DNA from: Rhizobium etli 8C-3
GTDB lineage: Bacteria; Pseudomonadota; Alphaproteobacteria; Rhizobiales; Rhizobiaceae
Assembly: GCF_001908375.1 (NCBI RefSeq)
Contig: NZ_CP017241.1
Span: 1,987,001-2,051,000 of the forward strand
Reading direction: 5' to 3'
DNA length: 64,000 nucleotides
Positions 57,177 through 64,000 of the stretch are shown here, piece after piece; the first letter of the stretch is position 1, and every line of letters begins with the position of its first letter. The translations under genes and the position numbers were made by a program. The notes beneath the pieces were generated by a model. It was not told where the DNA came from and made no database searches. It was given only the letters and a program-made list of their open reading frames with translations.

Positions 57177-57449
57177 ATGGCGAGCAATGGAAATGTAACG
57201 GGTTTTCCACCCCGCGGTTCAGGCAAACCGGCGCGGTTCGGCCTTCATCCGCTGCACGAGGCAGCGCTGCGGCTTGCTGAGCTCGGCCTGCACCGGCCAA
57301 GAGGAAAATCGGCGAAGACCAAGGATCTCATCAATCTGCTGCTCTGCCACGGCGCGCGCGCTTGGCGCTATTCGCAGCCGGAGGCCACCGTCCACCTGCA
57401 CGTGACGTGCCCGGACGGCAAATCGCCGGTCATGCTGCGCCTGCGCTGA
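57177..57449 (+). CDS. conserved hypothetical protein, 90 aa
   Basis: A small basic protein with a central helical part (LHEAALRLAELGLHRPRGKS) and a C-terminal strand-like end (EATVHLHVTCPDGKSPVMLR). No family was recognised and there is no signal peptide. The ATG at 57177 has GGGGAC upstream; another ATG at 57159 is possible. Its stop is two bases from the DUF1489 stop on the opposite strand. Codon use resembles neighbours, supporting a real gene. Confidence 0.6.
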   Translation: MASNGNVTGFPPRGSGKPARFGLHPLHEAALRLAELGLHRPRGKSAKTKDLINLLLCHGARAWRYSQPEATVHLHVTCPDGKSPVMLRLR

Positions 57450-57451
57450 GG

Positions 57452-57889
57452 TTACAGCAATCCCAACTCCGATAGCTCGCGGCGCAATTCCGCGGGCATC
57501 TCGGCAACACCCTTTCCAAGCGACGTGATGTCCCGCGGCACGTCTTCTTCCGGATAATAGCGCCAGCCCTGGAAGGCGCGCTTCGGCTGCGGCGCAGTTT
57601 CGATCACTTCCGGCCCCAGAACCAGACGGCACCGGCCGATTCCTTCGCTGTCCGTGAAGGTCTGGATGTCCAAGAGCTTCTGGCGCGCTTGCACCTGCCC
57701 CTTGATGACCCAATAGAGTGAGCCACCGTCAAGCAGTTCGTCCACGCGTTTGGGAGCCATACGCGTCGTGTGAACGGAATGCGGCTCGAGGCCGCCTGCA
57801 ATCGCCCGCAGCGAACGCTCCGCTACCCATTCGCGCAAGTCGTCGATCGAGTCCGCGCCGACGCACAATTTGATCAGATGCAATGCCAT
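57452..57889 (-). CDS. DUF1489 family protein
   Basis: A 145-aa protein beginning MALHLIKLCVGADSIDDLRE and containing HTTRMAPKRVDELLDGGSLY, IKGQVQARQ and FQGWRYYPEEDVPRD. These blocks define the DUF1489 family, nearly restricted to Alphaproteobacteria. Function is unknown; the conserved basic and aromatic residues suggest a nucleic acid role, as inference only. sdaA lies upstream on the same strand. Confidence 0.88.
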   Translation of the reverse strand: MALHLIKLCVGADSIDDLREWVAERSLRAIAGGLEPHSVHTTRMAPKRVDELLDGGSLYWVIKGQVQARQKLLDIQTFTDSEGIGRCRLVLGPEVIETAPQPKRAFQGWRYYPEEDVPRDITSLGKGVAEMPAELRRELSELGLL

Positions 57890-57951
57890 GCCGTCGTTGA
57901 AATCCTTTTGAACGGCAGCGTCAAGCGACTAACGGTCGCAAGTCCACAGGC

Positions 57952-59358
57952 TCAGCATTCGACGACGTTGACAGCGAGACCGCCGGTTGAGGTCTCTTTA
58001 TATTTCTCGCTCATGTCGTAGCCCGTCTGACGCATCGTCTCGATGCATGCGTCAAGCGGCACGAAATGCTGGCCGTCGCCTTTGACGGCAAGCGACGCAG
58101 CGGTAACGGCCTTGACGGCACCAAGCGCATTGCGTTCGATGCACGGCACCTGGACGAGACCGGCCACCGGGTCGCAGGTCATGCCGAGATGGTGCTCGAG
58201 TGCGATTTCGGCTGCATTCTCGATCTGGGCAGGTGTGCCGCCCATCACCGCGGCAAGCCCCGCAGCCGCCATCGCAGCCGCAGAACCGACCTCTCCCTGA
58301 CAGCCCACTTCTGCGCCGGAAATCGAGGCATTGTGCTTGATGATGCCGCCGACAGCGGCCGCAGTCAGGAGATAGTCGCGGATGCCGTTCTGATCCCAAT
58401 CCTCGTGGAAATGCTCGTAATAGCGGATCGTTGCGGGAATGACCCCGGCTGCACCATTTGTGGGCGCTGTCACCACGCGCCCGCCAGCCGCATTCTCCTC
58501 GTTGACGGCCATGGCATAGACGCTCAGCCAGTCGTTGGCGAGCAGCGGATTGATGCGGTTGCTCCTCCACTCCTCCTGCAGCTTGTCATGAATCTTCCTC
58601 GCACGGCGCCGGACGTTCAAACCGCCCGGCATGACGCCGTCGACCTTGAGGCCGCGCTCGATACAGGAGCGCATGGCTTCCCAGATACGGTCGAGACCTT
58701 CGTCGAGCTCCTCACGGCTGCGCTGCTTCTCCTCATTGGCGCGCTTCATCTGCGCGATGCTGAGGCCGGAGCGCTCTGCCATCTCCAGCATCTGCTTTGC
58801 GGTGGCGAAGGGATAGGGGACCGCGGTCGCACCCGCGACGGCTTTCTTTTTGGCGCGCAACTGCTCGAGCTCGGTATCGGTGACAACGAAACCGCCGCCG
58901 ACGGAATAGTAGATACGTTTTAAAAGCAGGCGCTCGTCCTTGTCGTAGGCGGAGAAGGACATGCCGTTTGCGTGGCCAGGCAAGGGTTGCTTCTTGTCGA
59001 AGACCAGATCGTTCTTCGGCATGAAGAAATAGGCGGGGTGGCCGGGCGGCGTGATGCGGCCGGTGCGCTCGACCTGCGAGACGATGCCGTCCATCTTGTC
59101 CGGATCGACGCTGTCGGGCTTCTCGCCCATCAGGCCGAGAATGACCGCCCTGCCCGTCCCGTGGCCGATACCGGTATGCGCGAGCGAGCCGTGCAGGCTG
59201 ACCTTGATCGCGCCAACCTGCCCGCCAGAGGACGGACGTGGCCATTCGCTCGAAAGGATCAGCTCGAGGAAGCGGTTGGCAGCCGACATCGGCCCCATCG
59301 TGTGCGAGCTCGATGGGCCGACACCGATCTTGAAAACGTCGAATACCGAAAGGAACAT
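57952..59358 (-). CDS. sdaA: L-serine ammonia-lyase (iron-sulfur, type 2)
   Basis: A 468-aa single-chain enzyme turning L-serine into pyruvate and ammonia. The N-terminal beta domain begins [18 protein letters not shown]; the catalytic alpha domain has [17 protein letters not shown]. Cluster cysteines are visible in [18 protein letters not shown] and QVPCIERNA. The last residue is also Cys (VNVVEC); in the Legionella enzyme the C-terminal Cys inserts into the active site as the fourth ligand of the resting cluster. Start MFLSVFDVF. Confidence 0.96.
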   Translation of the reverse strand: MFLSVFDVFKIGVGPSSSHTMGPMSAANRFLELILSSEWPRPSSGGQVGAIKVSLHGSLAHTGIGHGTGRAVILGLMGEKPDSVDPDKMDGIVSQVERTGRITPPGHPAYFFMPKNDLVFDKKQPLPGHANGMSFSAYDKDERLLLKRIYYSVGGGFVVTDTELEQLRAKKKAVAGATAVPYPFATAKQMLEMAERSGLSIAQMKRANEEKQRSREELDEGLDRIWEAMRSCIERGLKVDGVMPGGLNVRRRARKIHDKLQEEWRSNRINPLLANDWLSVYAMAVNEENAAGGRVVTAPTNGAAGVIPATIRYYEHFHEDWDQNGIRDYLLTAAAVGGIIKHNASISGAEVGCQGEVGSAAAMAAAGLAAVMGGTPAQIENAAEIALEHHLGMTCDPVAGLVQVPCIERNALGAVKAVTAASLAVKGDGQHFVPLDACIETMRQTGYDMSEKYKETSTGGLAVNVVEC

Positions 59359-59535
59359 GCCTGCTTCCTGTGAAAATCTTCCGCCAGACTATCCAAAAGG
59401 CTAATCAGGCACTCGCGACGAACCGACATCGCGTTTAACTGGCGCGACACTAAAACGAAGGGCGCGTCTTGCCAATCATTGCAGCATGCAATTGCATCTG
59501 TAGAGTGGCGGCGTCGAAGCAGGATTGTAACATTG

Positions 59536-60303
59536 ATGCTGACGGTTGCGGATTATATCGCACTGGCTTTCTTCGCCATTCTGTGGATCGGCTATTCCTG
59601 GCTTTTGGGCGGCAGGACATTCTTCGGTCGCACGAGCCTCACCCATGCCATGACCGAGCGGCGGCGCGAATGGATCTACAATTCGCTTCGCCGCGACCTG
59701 AAGATGATCGACACGCAGATCATGGCCGGGCTGCAGAACGGCACGGCCTTCTTTGCATCGACCTCAATGTTCGCGATCGGCAGCTGCTTTGCACTGCTCG
59801 GCGCGACGGACAAGGTAAATGCCATCTTCGCCGATCTGCCCTATGTATTCAGCAGCGGCACCGCGAGCTTCGAACTCAAGGTCGGCGGGCTGACGGCCCT
59901 CTTTGCCTACGCCTTCTTCAAGTTCGGTTGGTCTTACAGGCTCTTCAACTACTGCAGCATCCTGTTCGGCTCGATCCCGATGGTGCGCGACAGCGAGACC
60001 GATATCATCGCCGCCGAGCGCGCCGCCGAACGGGTCATTCGCATGAATGTGATCGCCGCTGGACATTTCAATGAAGGCCTTCGCGCCATCTTCCTGTCGA
60101 TCGGCTATCTCGGATGGTTCGTGAACGCTTACGTCTTCATGGCGACGACGGCGATCATCGTCGTGGTACTCACGCGCAGGCAGTTCTTCTCGGAGGCGCG
60201 GCTGGCGATCATGGATGTCAAGCCGCCATCAAATCTCCACCTTTCTGCTATTCGCCGCGATATGCCGCCAGATGGCGGAAGTGATTTGCCCGGGGGATTA
60301 TGA
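59536..60303 (+). CDS. DUF599 domain membrane protein
   Basis: A 255-aa membrane protein of DUF599. Helices are visible in VADYIALAFFAILWIGYSWL, FFASTSMFAIGSCFALLGA, LTALFAYAFFKFGWSYRLFN and the last third. The segment RREWIYNSLRRDLKMIDTQI between helices is typical. Function unknown. The last four bases overlap the DUF1624 start (ATGA), so both are coexpressed. The ATG at 59536 is chosen; earlier in-frame codons lack a ribosome site. Confidence 0.85.
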   Translation: MLTVADYIALAFFAILWIGYSWLLGGRTFFGRTSLTHAMTERRREWIYNSLRRDLKMIDTQIMAGLQNGTAFFASTSMFAIGSCFALLGATDKVNAIFADLPYVFSSGTASFELKVGGLTALFAYAFFKFGWSYRLFNYCSILFGSIPMVRDSETDIIAAERAAERVIRMNVIAAGHFNEGLRAIFLSIGYLGWFVNAYVFMATTAIIVVVLTRRQFFSEARLAIMDVKPPSNLHLSAIRRDMPPDGGSDLPGGL

Positions 60304-61268
60304 TGGCTATTTCGGCGAACGAAAACGGTGCGTCCGCCCGACCGCCGCGCATTGGCCTGCTCGATACGGCGCGCGGCATTGCCCTGATTGCGATGGCGAC
60401 CTATCATTTCACCTGGGATATGGAATTCATGGGCTATCTGGCACGCGGAACAGCGGAGGCTGGGTGGCTGAAGATCTATGCCCGTGCAATCGCCTCGACA
60501 TTCCTCTTCCTCGCTGGCGTAGGCTTGATGCTTGCCGGAACACCAAGCATCCGGCGCCAGGCCTATCTCCGGCGGCTTGGCATGATCGTTTCAGCTGCAG
60601 CGCTCATCACCGCCGCGACCGCAATCGCGATGCCGCAGGGCACGATCTTCTTCGGTATTCTGCACAGTATCGCAGCGGCAAGCGTCATTGGCCTGCTCTT
60701 TTTGCGAATGCCCGGGATTATAACGATCGCCGCCGGCATTGCGGCCGTCATCGCCCCCCTCTATCTGCGCTCTCCATTCTTCGATACGCCGTGGCTTTGG
60801 TGGGTGGGACTTTCCCAGACGGTTCCCCGATCGAACGACTATGTCCCGGTTCTGCCCTGGATCGGGCCTTTTCTCATCGGCATGGGCGTTTCGAGCATAG
60901 CGTTGAAACGGCGCTGGGCGGAATGGCTTGCAAAGTTTGGCACCGGCACAACCCTGCTCGCAAAAGCTGGCCGGCACAGCCTCGCCATCTACCTTATCCA
61001 CCAGCCGATCCTGATCGCGATCGCCTATGCGCTTTCGGTCGCCTTCCCGCCCGCAAAGCCGGATCCTGTGCAGACCTACTTGCAGCAGTGCCAGTCCTCC
61101 TGCGTCGTCCAGGAAGGCGAAGCGCTTTGCCGCAGCTTTTGCCGGTGCACGCTGGAAAGACTGCAGGGTGAGAACCTGTTCACGCCACTCCAGTCTGGCG
61201 CAATCCAGGCGGACAAGGATGAAAGGGTACAGCGTATCGCAATGGAGTGCAGCACCGAAGGACAATGA
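60300..61268 (+). CDS. DUF1624 (heparan-alpha-glucosaminide N-acetyltransferase-like) membrane protein with Cys-rich tail
   Basis: A 322-aa membrane protein. The start IGLLDTARGIALIAMATYH and the next FTWDMEFMGYLA are the DUF1624 signature, with the conserved His and about seven helices. The family resembles HGSNAT acyltransferases. After the last helix (LIAIAYALSVAF) comes a soluble 65-residue tail with cysteines 264, 268, 277, 281, 283 and 317, giving CX3C-X8-CX3C. It overlaps DUF599 by four bases and is followed after 10 bases by an ICMT-like gene. Confidence 0.85.
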   Translation: MMAISANENGASARPPRIGLLDTARGIALIAMATYHFTWDMEFMGYLARGTAEAGWLKIYARAIASTFLFLAGVGLMLAGTPSIRRQAYLRRLGMIVSAAALITAATAIAMPQGTIFFGILHSIAAASVIGLLFLRMPGIITIAAGIAAVIAPLYLRSPFFDTPWLWWVGLSQTVPRSNDYVPVLPWIGPFLIGMGVSSIALKRRWAEWLAKFGTGTTLLAKAGRHSLAIYLIHQPILIAIAYALSVAFPPAKPDPVQTYLQQCQSSCVVQEGEALCRSFCRCTLERLQGENLFTPLQSGAIQADKDERVQRIAMECSTEGQ

Positions 61269-61278
61269 AGGTAGTTCG

Positions 61279-61752
61279 ATGAATGCCTATCGTTCGAAGC
61301 CGCTGAAATTTCCCTGGCCGCCGGTTCTGTACGGTCTTACTTTTCTCTCCGCTTTCCTGCTCGGCGATATCGCCGCTTTTCCGCTACCCCGGATGCATAC
61401 CGCCTTTGGCTGGATCATTGGCGCAGCGCTCACCGTCGCGGCCGTCTCGCTCGACATGTGGGCAATCAAGACCCTGCTTGAAAGCGGGACGACGATCATG
61501 CCGCATCGCGCGACATCCCATCACGTCACCCGCGGTCCCTTTCGCTACACGCGCAATCCAATCTATCTTGGTTACACGCTTGCAACGATCGCCTTCGGCC
61601 TCATGACGGGAAACAGCTGGTTCTTCGTCGTAGCGGCATTCGCAGCGATCGTCACCACCGTCTTGGCGATCCGGCGCGAGGAAAGACACCTTCAGGCCCG
61701 CTTCGGCTGCGATTTCGAAAGCTATTGCAGAAGAACCAGGCGCTGGATCTGA
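61279..61752 (+). CDS. isoprenylcysteine carboxyl methyltransferase-like membrane protein
   Basis: A 157-aa membrane protein of the ICMT/PEMT type. The diagnostic SAM-binding block HHVTRGPFRYTRNPIYLGYT is present, followed by EERHLQARFGCDFESYCRR. Bacterial members methylate unknown lipids or peptides. GAAGGT precedes the ATG; the frame is open earlier but overlaps DUF1624. Same strand as DUF599 and DUF1624, likely one operon. Convergent with merR, three bases apart. Confidence 0.85.
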   Translation: MNAYRSKPLKFPWPPVLYGLTFLSAFLLGDIAAFPLPRMHTAFGWIIGAALTVAAVSLDMWAIKTLLESGTTIMPHRATSHHVTRGPFRYTRNPIYLGYTLATIAFGLMTGNSWFFVVAAFAAIVTTVLAIRREERHLQARFGCDFESYCRRTRRWI

Positions 61753-61755
61753 CGC

Positions 61756-62148
61756 TCAGGTACCCACGCCGATTTCGGCGAGGCGGCCAAGACAGGCCTC
61801 TTCGATATTGTCGAGCTCCATCAACGTGTCGTCGATATCCTTGCGCTTCTTACGCAGGTCTTCCCGCTTTTCGTCAACACGTTTCATCAAAAGCTTGAGC
61901 TGGCCGAGTTCCCCCGGCGGGTCCTTGTAGACCTGTATGATCTCGCGAATCTCCGCAATCGTGAAGCCGATGCGGCGGCCGCGCAGGATTTCCTGTATCA
62001 GGCGCCGGTCGGCCGGACGGAAGAGGCGCGTGCGCCCGCGGCGTTCCGGATGGATCAGGCCCTCGTCTTCGTAGAAGCGAAGCGTGCGCGTCGACACTCC
62101 GAATTCGCGCGTCAGCTCCGTTATGCTATAGTACTTGTTCACTGGCAT
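61756..62148 (-). CDS. MerR family transcriptional regulator
   Basis: A 130-aa MerR-type DNA-binding protein. The winged helix reads YYSITELTREFGVSTRTLRF followed by YEDEGLIHPERRGRTRLF, and a coiled-coil dimerisation region with LKLLMKRVDEKREDL follows. No metal-binding cysteine pattern at the C-terminus (only one Cys), so it is not a metal sensor; it resembles the alphaproteobacterial LiuR-like branch linked to branched-chain acid breakdown, though no such genes adjoin. The start MPVNKYYSI is chosen over eight extra codons. Confidence 0.88.
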   Translation of the reverse strand: MPVNKYYSITELTREFGVSTRTLRFYEDEGLIHPERRGRTRLFRPADRRLIQEILRGRRIGFTIAEIREIIQVYKDPPGELGQLKLLMKRVDEKREDLRKKRKDIDDTLMELDNIEEACLGRLAEIGVGT

Positions 62149-62213
62149 TGGCTTCCCACTCTCGCAGCCCATAATATTGACTTTTACGTAATAGTCAATT
62201 TAGGCAAGTCCGC

Positions 62214-63629
62214 TCAGATGCCGAACCACCAGGTGGCGATACCGAGGAAAGCAAAGAAGCCGGTGCAGTCGGTGACGGTGGTCACGAAAACGGACGACGC
62301 GATAGCCGGGTCGGCACCGACCTTATCCAAAAGAAGCGGCCAAAGAATGCCTGCCAGCGCCGCAGCCATCAGATTGATGATCATGGCGGCGCCGATGACC
62401 ATACCGAGCTGGTAGTCGTGGAACCACGTGCCGGCAATCGTGCCCATGATGCTGGCAAAGACGATCCCGTTCATGATGCCGACGCCCGCCTCCCTGCGGA
62501 TGATGCGGCCGGCATTGTAGATGTCGAGATCGCGCGTCGCGAGCGCGCGCACGGTCACGGTCATCGTCTGCGTGCCGGCATTGCCTCCCATGGAGGCGAC
62601 GATCGGCATCAGTACGGCAAGTGCGATCATCTTTTCGATCGATGCGTCAAAGAGCCCGATGACACTGGCCGAGAGCATCGCCGTACCGAGGTTGATCATC
62701 AGCCAGAGGAAGCGCGATCGGACGGTCGAGATGACATTGTCGGAAAGCTCTTCGTCGCCAACGCCGCCGAGGCGTTTGATATCCTCATCCGCTTCCTCGT
62801 GGATGACGTCGACCACATCGTCGATGGTAAGAACACCCACAAGACGCTCGTTCTCGTCTACGACGGCGGCCGAGAGAAGGTCGTATTGCTCGAAGAGGTG
62901 CGCCGCCTCCTCCTGGTCCATTTCGGCTGGGATCGGATGGGTCGTCTCGCGCATGATCGCTTCGATTTTTGTCTGCCGCTTGGTGCGGAGAATCTGGTCG
63001 AGATCGACGGCGCCGAGCAGCTTAAAGGTCGGGTCTATTACGAAGATCTGCGTGAATGAATAAGGCAGGTCCTCCTCTTCGCGCATATAGTCAATTGTCT
63101 GACCGACGGTCCAGAAGGGCGGTACCGCAACGAATTCCGTCTGCATGCGGCGGCCGGCAGAGCTTTCTGGGTAATCCAGTGCCCTGCGCAGGCGCACCCG
63201 CTCGGTGAACGGCAGCTGCGCCAGAATTTCTTCCCGGTCTTCCTTGTCCAGGTCCTCGAGAATGTAGACAGCGTCGTCCGAATCGAGGTCCCCGATTGCA
63301 GCGGCGATCTGCTCGTTCGGAATCTGATCGACAATTTCGCGGCGGATCGTTTCATCGACCTCGGTCAGTGCCGTCATGTCGAAATCGTCGCCGAGGAGGC
63401 GGACGAGCGCCAGGCGCTGATCCGGCTGGATCGATTCCAGCAGGTCGCCTATTTCTGACTCGTGAAGGCGCGCGACGTTCTGGCGGAGAAAGATGGTATC
63501 GCGGTCGGCGATGGCAGCGCCGACAAGCGCCAGAAAGTCGCTGCGGACATTGCCGTCCTCGTCGTAGATATCGGCGCCCTCGTCGTCCGGACGCCTGCGG
63601 ATTCGGTCGTCTTCTCCGGTTTCCGTCAT
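62214..63629 (-). CDS. mgtE: magnesium transporter MgtE
   Basis: A 471-aa Mg channel. The N-terminal superhelical domain (EIGDLLESIQPDQRLALVRL and DDAVYILEDLDKEDREEIL) precedes two CBS motifs (FVIDPTFKLLGAVDLDQI and VVDENERLVGVLTIDDVVDV) that gate the pore, then five membrane helices with the signature MGGNAGTQTMTVTVRA. Length is standard. The start MTETGEDDR follows GAGGACG. A TTGACA at 63704-63699 (minus strand) may be its -35 box. Confidence 0.95.
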   Translation of the reverse strand: MTETGEDDRIRRRPDDEGADIYDEDGNVRSDFLALVGAAIADRDTIFLRQNVARLHESEIGDLLESIQPDQRLALVRLLGDDFDMTALTEVDETIRREIVDQIPNEQIAAAIGDLDSDDAVYILEDLDKEDREEILAQLPFTERVRLRRALDYPESSAGRRMQTEFVAVPPFWTVGQTIDYMREEEDLPYSFTQIFVIDPTFKLLGAVDLDQILRTKRQTKIEAIMRETTHPIPAEMDQEEAAHLFEQYDLLSAAVVDENERLVGVLTIDDVVDVIHEEADEDIKRLGGVGDEELSDNVISTVRSRFLWLMINLGTAMLSASVIGLFDASIEKMIALAVLMPIVASMGGNAGTQTMTVTVRALATRDLDIYNAGRIIRREAGVGIMNGIVFASIMGTIAGTWFHDYQLGMVIGAAMIINLMAAALAGILWPLLLDKVGADPAIASSVFVTTVTDCTGFFAFLGIATWWFGI

Positions 63630-63866
63630 CTGCCGTCCTCGCATTCCAAGATTAAACGACTGCCGCGCTTCATTCGAGAATGGCGGCTGAAAAAGCATTG
63701 TCAACAAGCGGATAAGCGAATTCCGCCTGCCCTTTAGGCCCGCCCGGATTCCAGCCCCTGCTAACCGAAATGCTCGGCGCCGTAAAGCGGCAAAGCGCTT
63801 GGCGCAGATGACAATGCGCCGTCTTGCCGATAGTTTGCGCCCGCCAGCCAACAAGGACCGCCGCCG

Positions 63867-64000
63867 ATGGCCATTCGCCCCATTCTTCGCTATCCGCATT
63901 CCGGCCTGAACACGTTGTGCGAACAGGTGACGGTCTTCGATTCGCGACTGCGTCAGCTTGCCGACGATCTTTTGGAGACGATGCGTGCCGCACCCGGCGT
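63867..64000 (+). CDS. def: peptide deformylase, N-terminal part (runs off the window)
   Basis: The first 44 codons are present: MAIRPILRYPHSGLNTLCEQ, then VTVFDSRLRQLADDLLETM and RAAPGV. This is the start of the peptide deformylase family, which removes formyl from nascent proteins. The GVGLAA motif begins at the edge (PGV). AAGGA lies eight bases upstream. The substitution pattern (HSGL, VFDS) suggests one of the additional deformylase paralogs rather than the one next to fmt. Confidence 0.85.
   Translation, partial: MAIRPILRYPHSGLNTLCEQVTVFDSRLRQLADDLLETMRAAPG

Overview
The window reads as chromosome of an alphaproteobacterium of the Rhizobiaceae, most likely Rhizobium. The evidence is gene content and order (metG-tatD, tmk-holB, yidD/NifU-like/folE/hisI, ppiD-trpD-trpC-moaC-moeA, pyrG-secG-tpiA), many rhizobial families (DUF982, DUF1236, DUF2336, DUF1489, BTLCP peptidases), GC-rich coding sequence, and promoters of the alphaproteobacterial EcfG type. 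No rRNA operon, intact insertion sequence, CRISPR array or replication origin was seen.

Layout. 1-7.8 kb: core genes mostly on the minus strand (MBL hydrolase fragment, tatD, metG, holB, tmk), a TauE/SafE permease, and two envelope genes (a DD-carboxypeptidase-like protein and RlpA). 7.8-15.4 kb: a loosely packed accessory islet of small genes around a tRNA-Ser(UGA) with a 28-codon integrase remnant behind it. It holds two DUF982 genes, a Tyr/Gly-rich secreted protein, an acyltransferase, a cupin, a DUF1236 protein, a GlsB/YeaQ protein and a DUF883-like protein. 15.6-21.1 kb: ppiD-trpD-trpC-moaC-moeA operon. 21.1-29.2 kb: methyltransferase, GNAT, DEAD-box helicase, a FecR-like protein with a CHASE2 nucleotide cyclase, and two divergent citrate-synthase-like genes. 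29.5-43.7 kb: pyrG, secG, tpiA, an esterase-like protein, parE, a frameshifted phytase/esterase-like gene, OsmC, an AI-2E-type permease, DUF2336, flavin reductase and nitroreductase. 43.9-57 kb: thrS, DUF1697, yidD, a NifU-like scaffold, folE, hisI, patatin, CBS, rhomboid, PAS, PilZ, a BTLCP peptidase, and a second DD-carboxypeptidase with a SPOR domain. 57-64 kb: DUF1489, sdaA, DUF599, DUF1624, an isoprenylcysteine methyltransferase-like protein, a MerR regulator, mgtE and the start of a peptide deformylase gene.

The most interesting signal is in the islet. Four small genes (DUF1236, DUF982, GlsB, DUF883-like) each have an exact GGAAC-N16/17-CGTT promoter of the general stress response sigma factor EcfG (RpoE2), and the CGTT box lies 29-32 bases before the start codon in all four. 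A near match, GAAAC-N17-CGTT, sits just before a short non-coding stretch made of one 7-bp hairpin and one strong intrinsic terminator. That stretch looks like a small stress-induced RNA. I did not see the exact promoter motif elsewhere in the window. The islet therefore looks like a compact general-stress unit next to a tRNA with the relic of an integration.

Secondary points are a DD-carboxypeptidase paralog lacking two of three active-site motifs, palindromes spaced two helical turns apart between the citrate synthase genes, a twin CX3C tail on a DUF1624 protein, a C-terminal cysteine on SdaA, a PAS-PilZ-BTLCP cluster, and other hairpin/terminator blocks that may be small RNAs. All of this comes from reading the sequence; no search or folding program was run.
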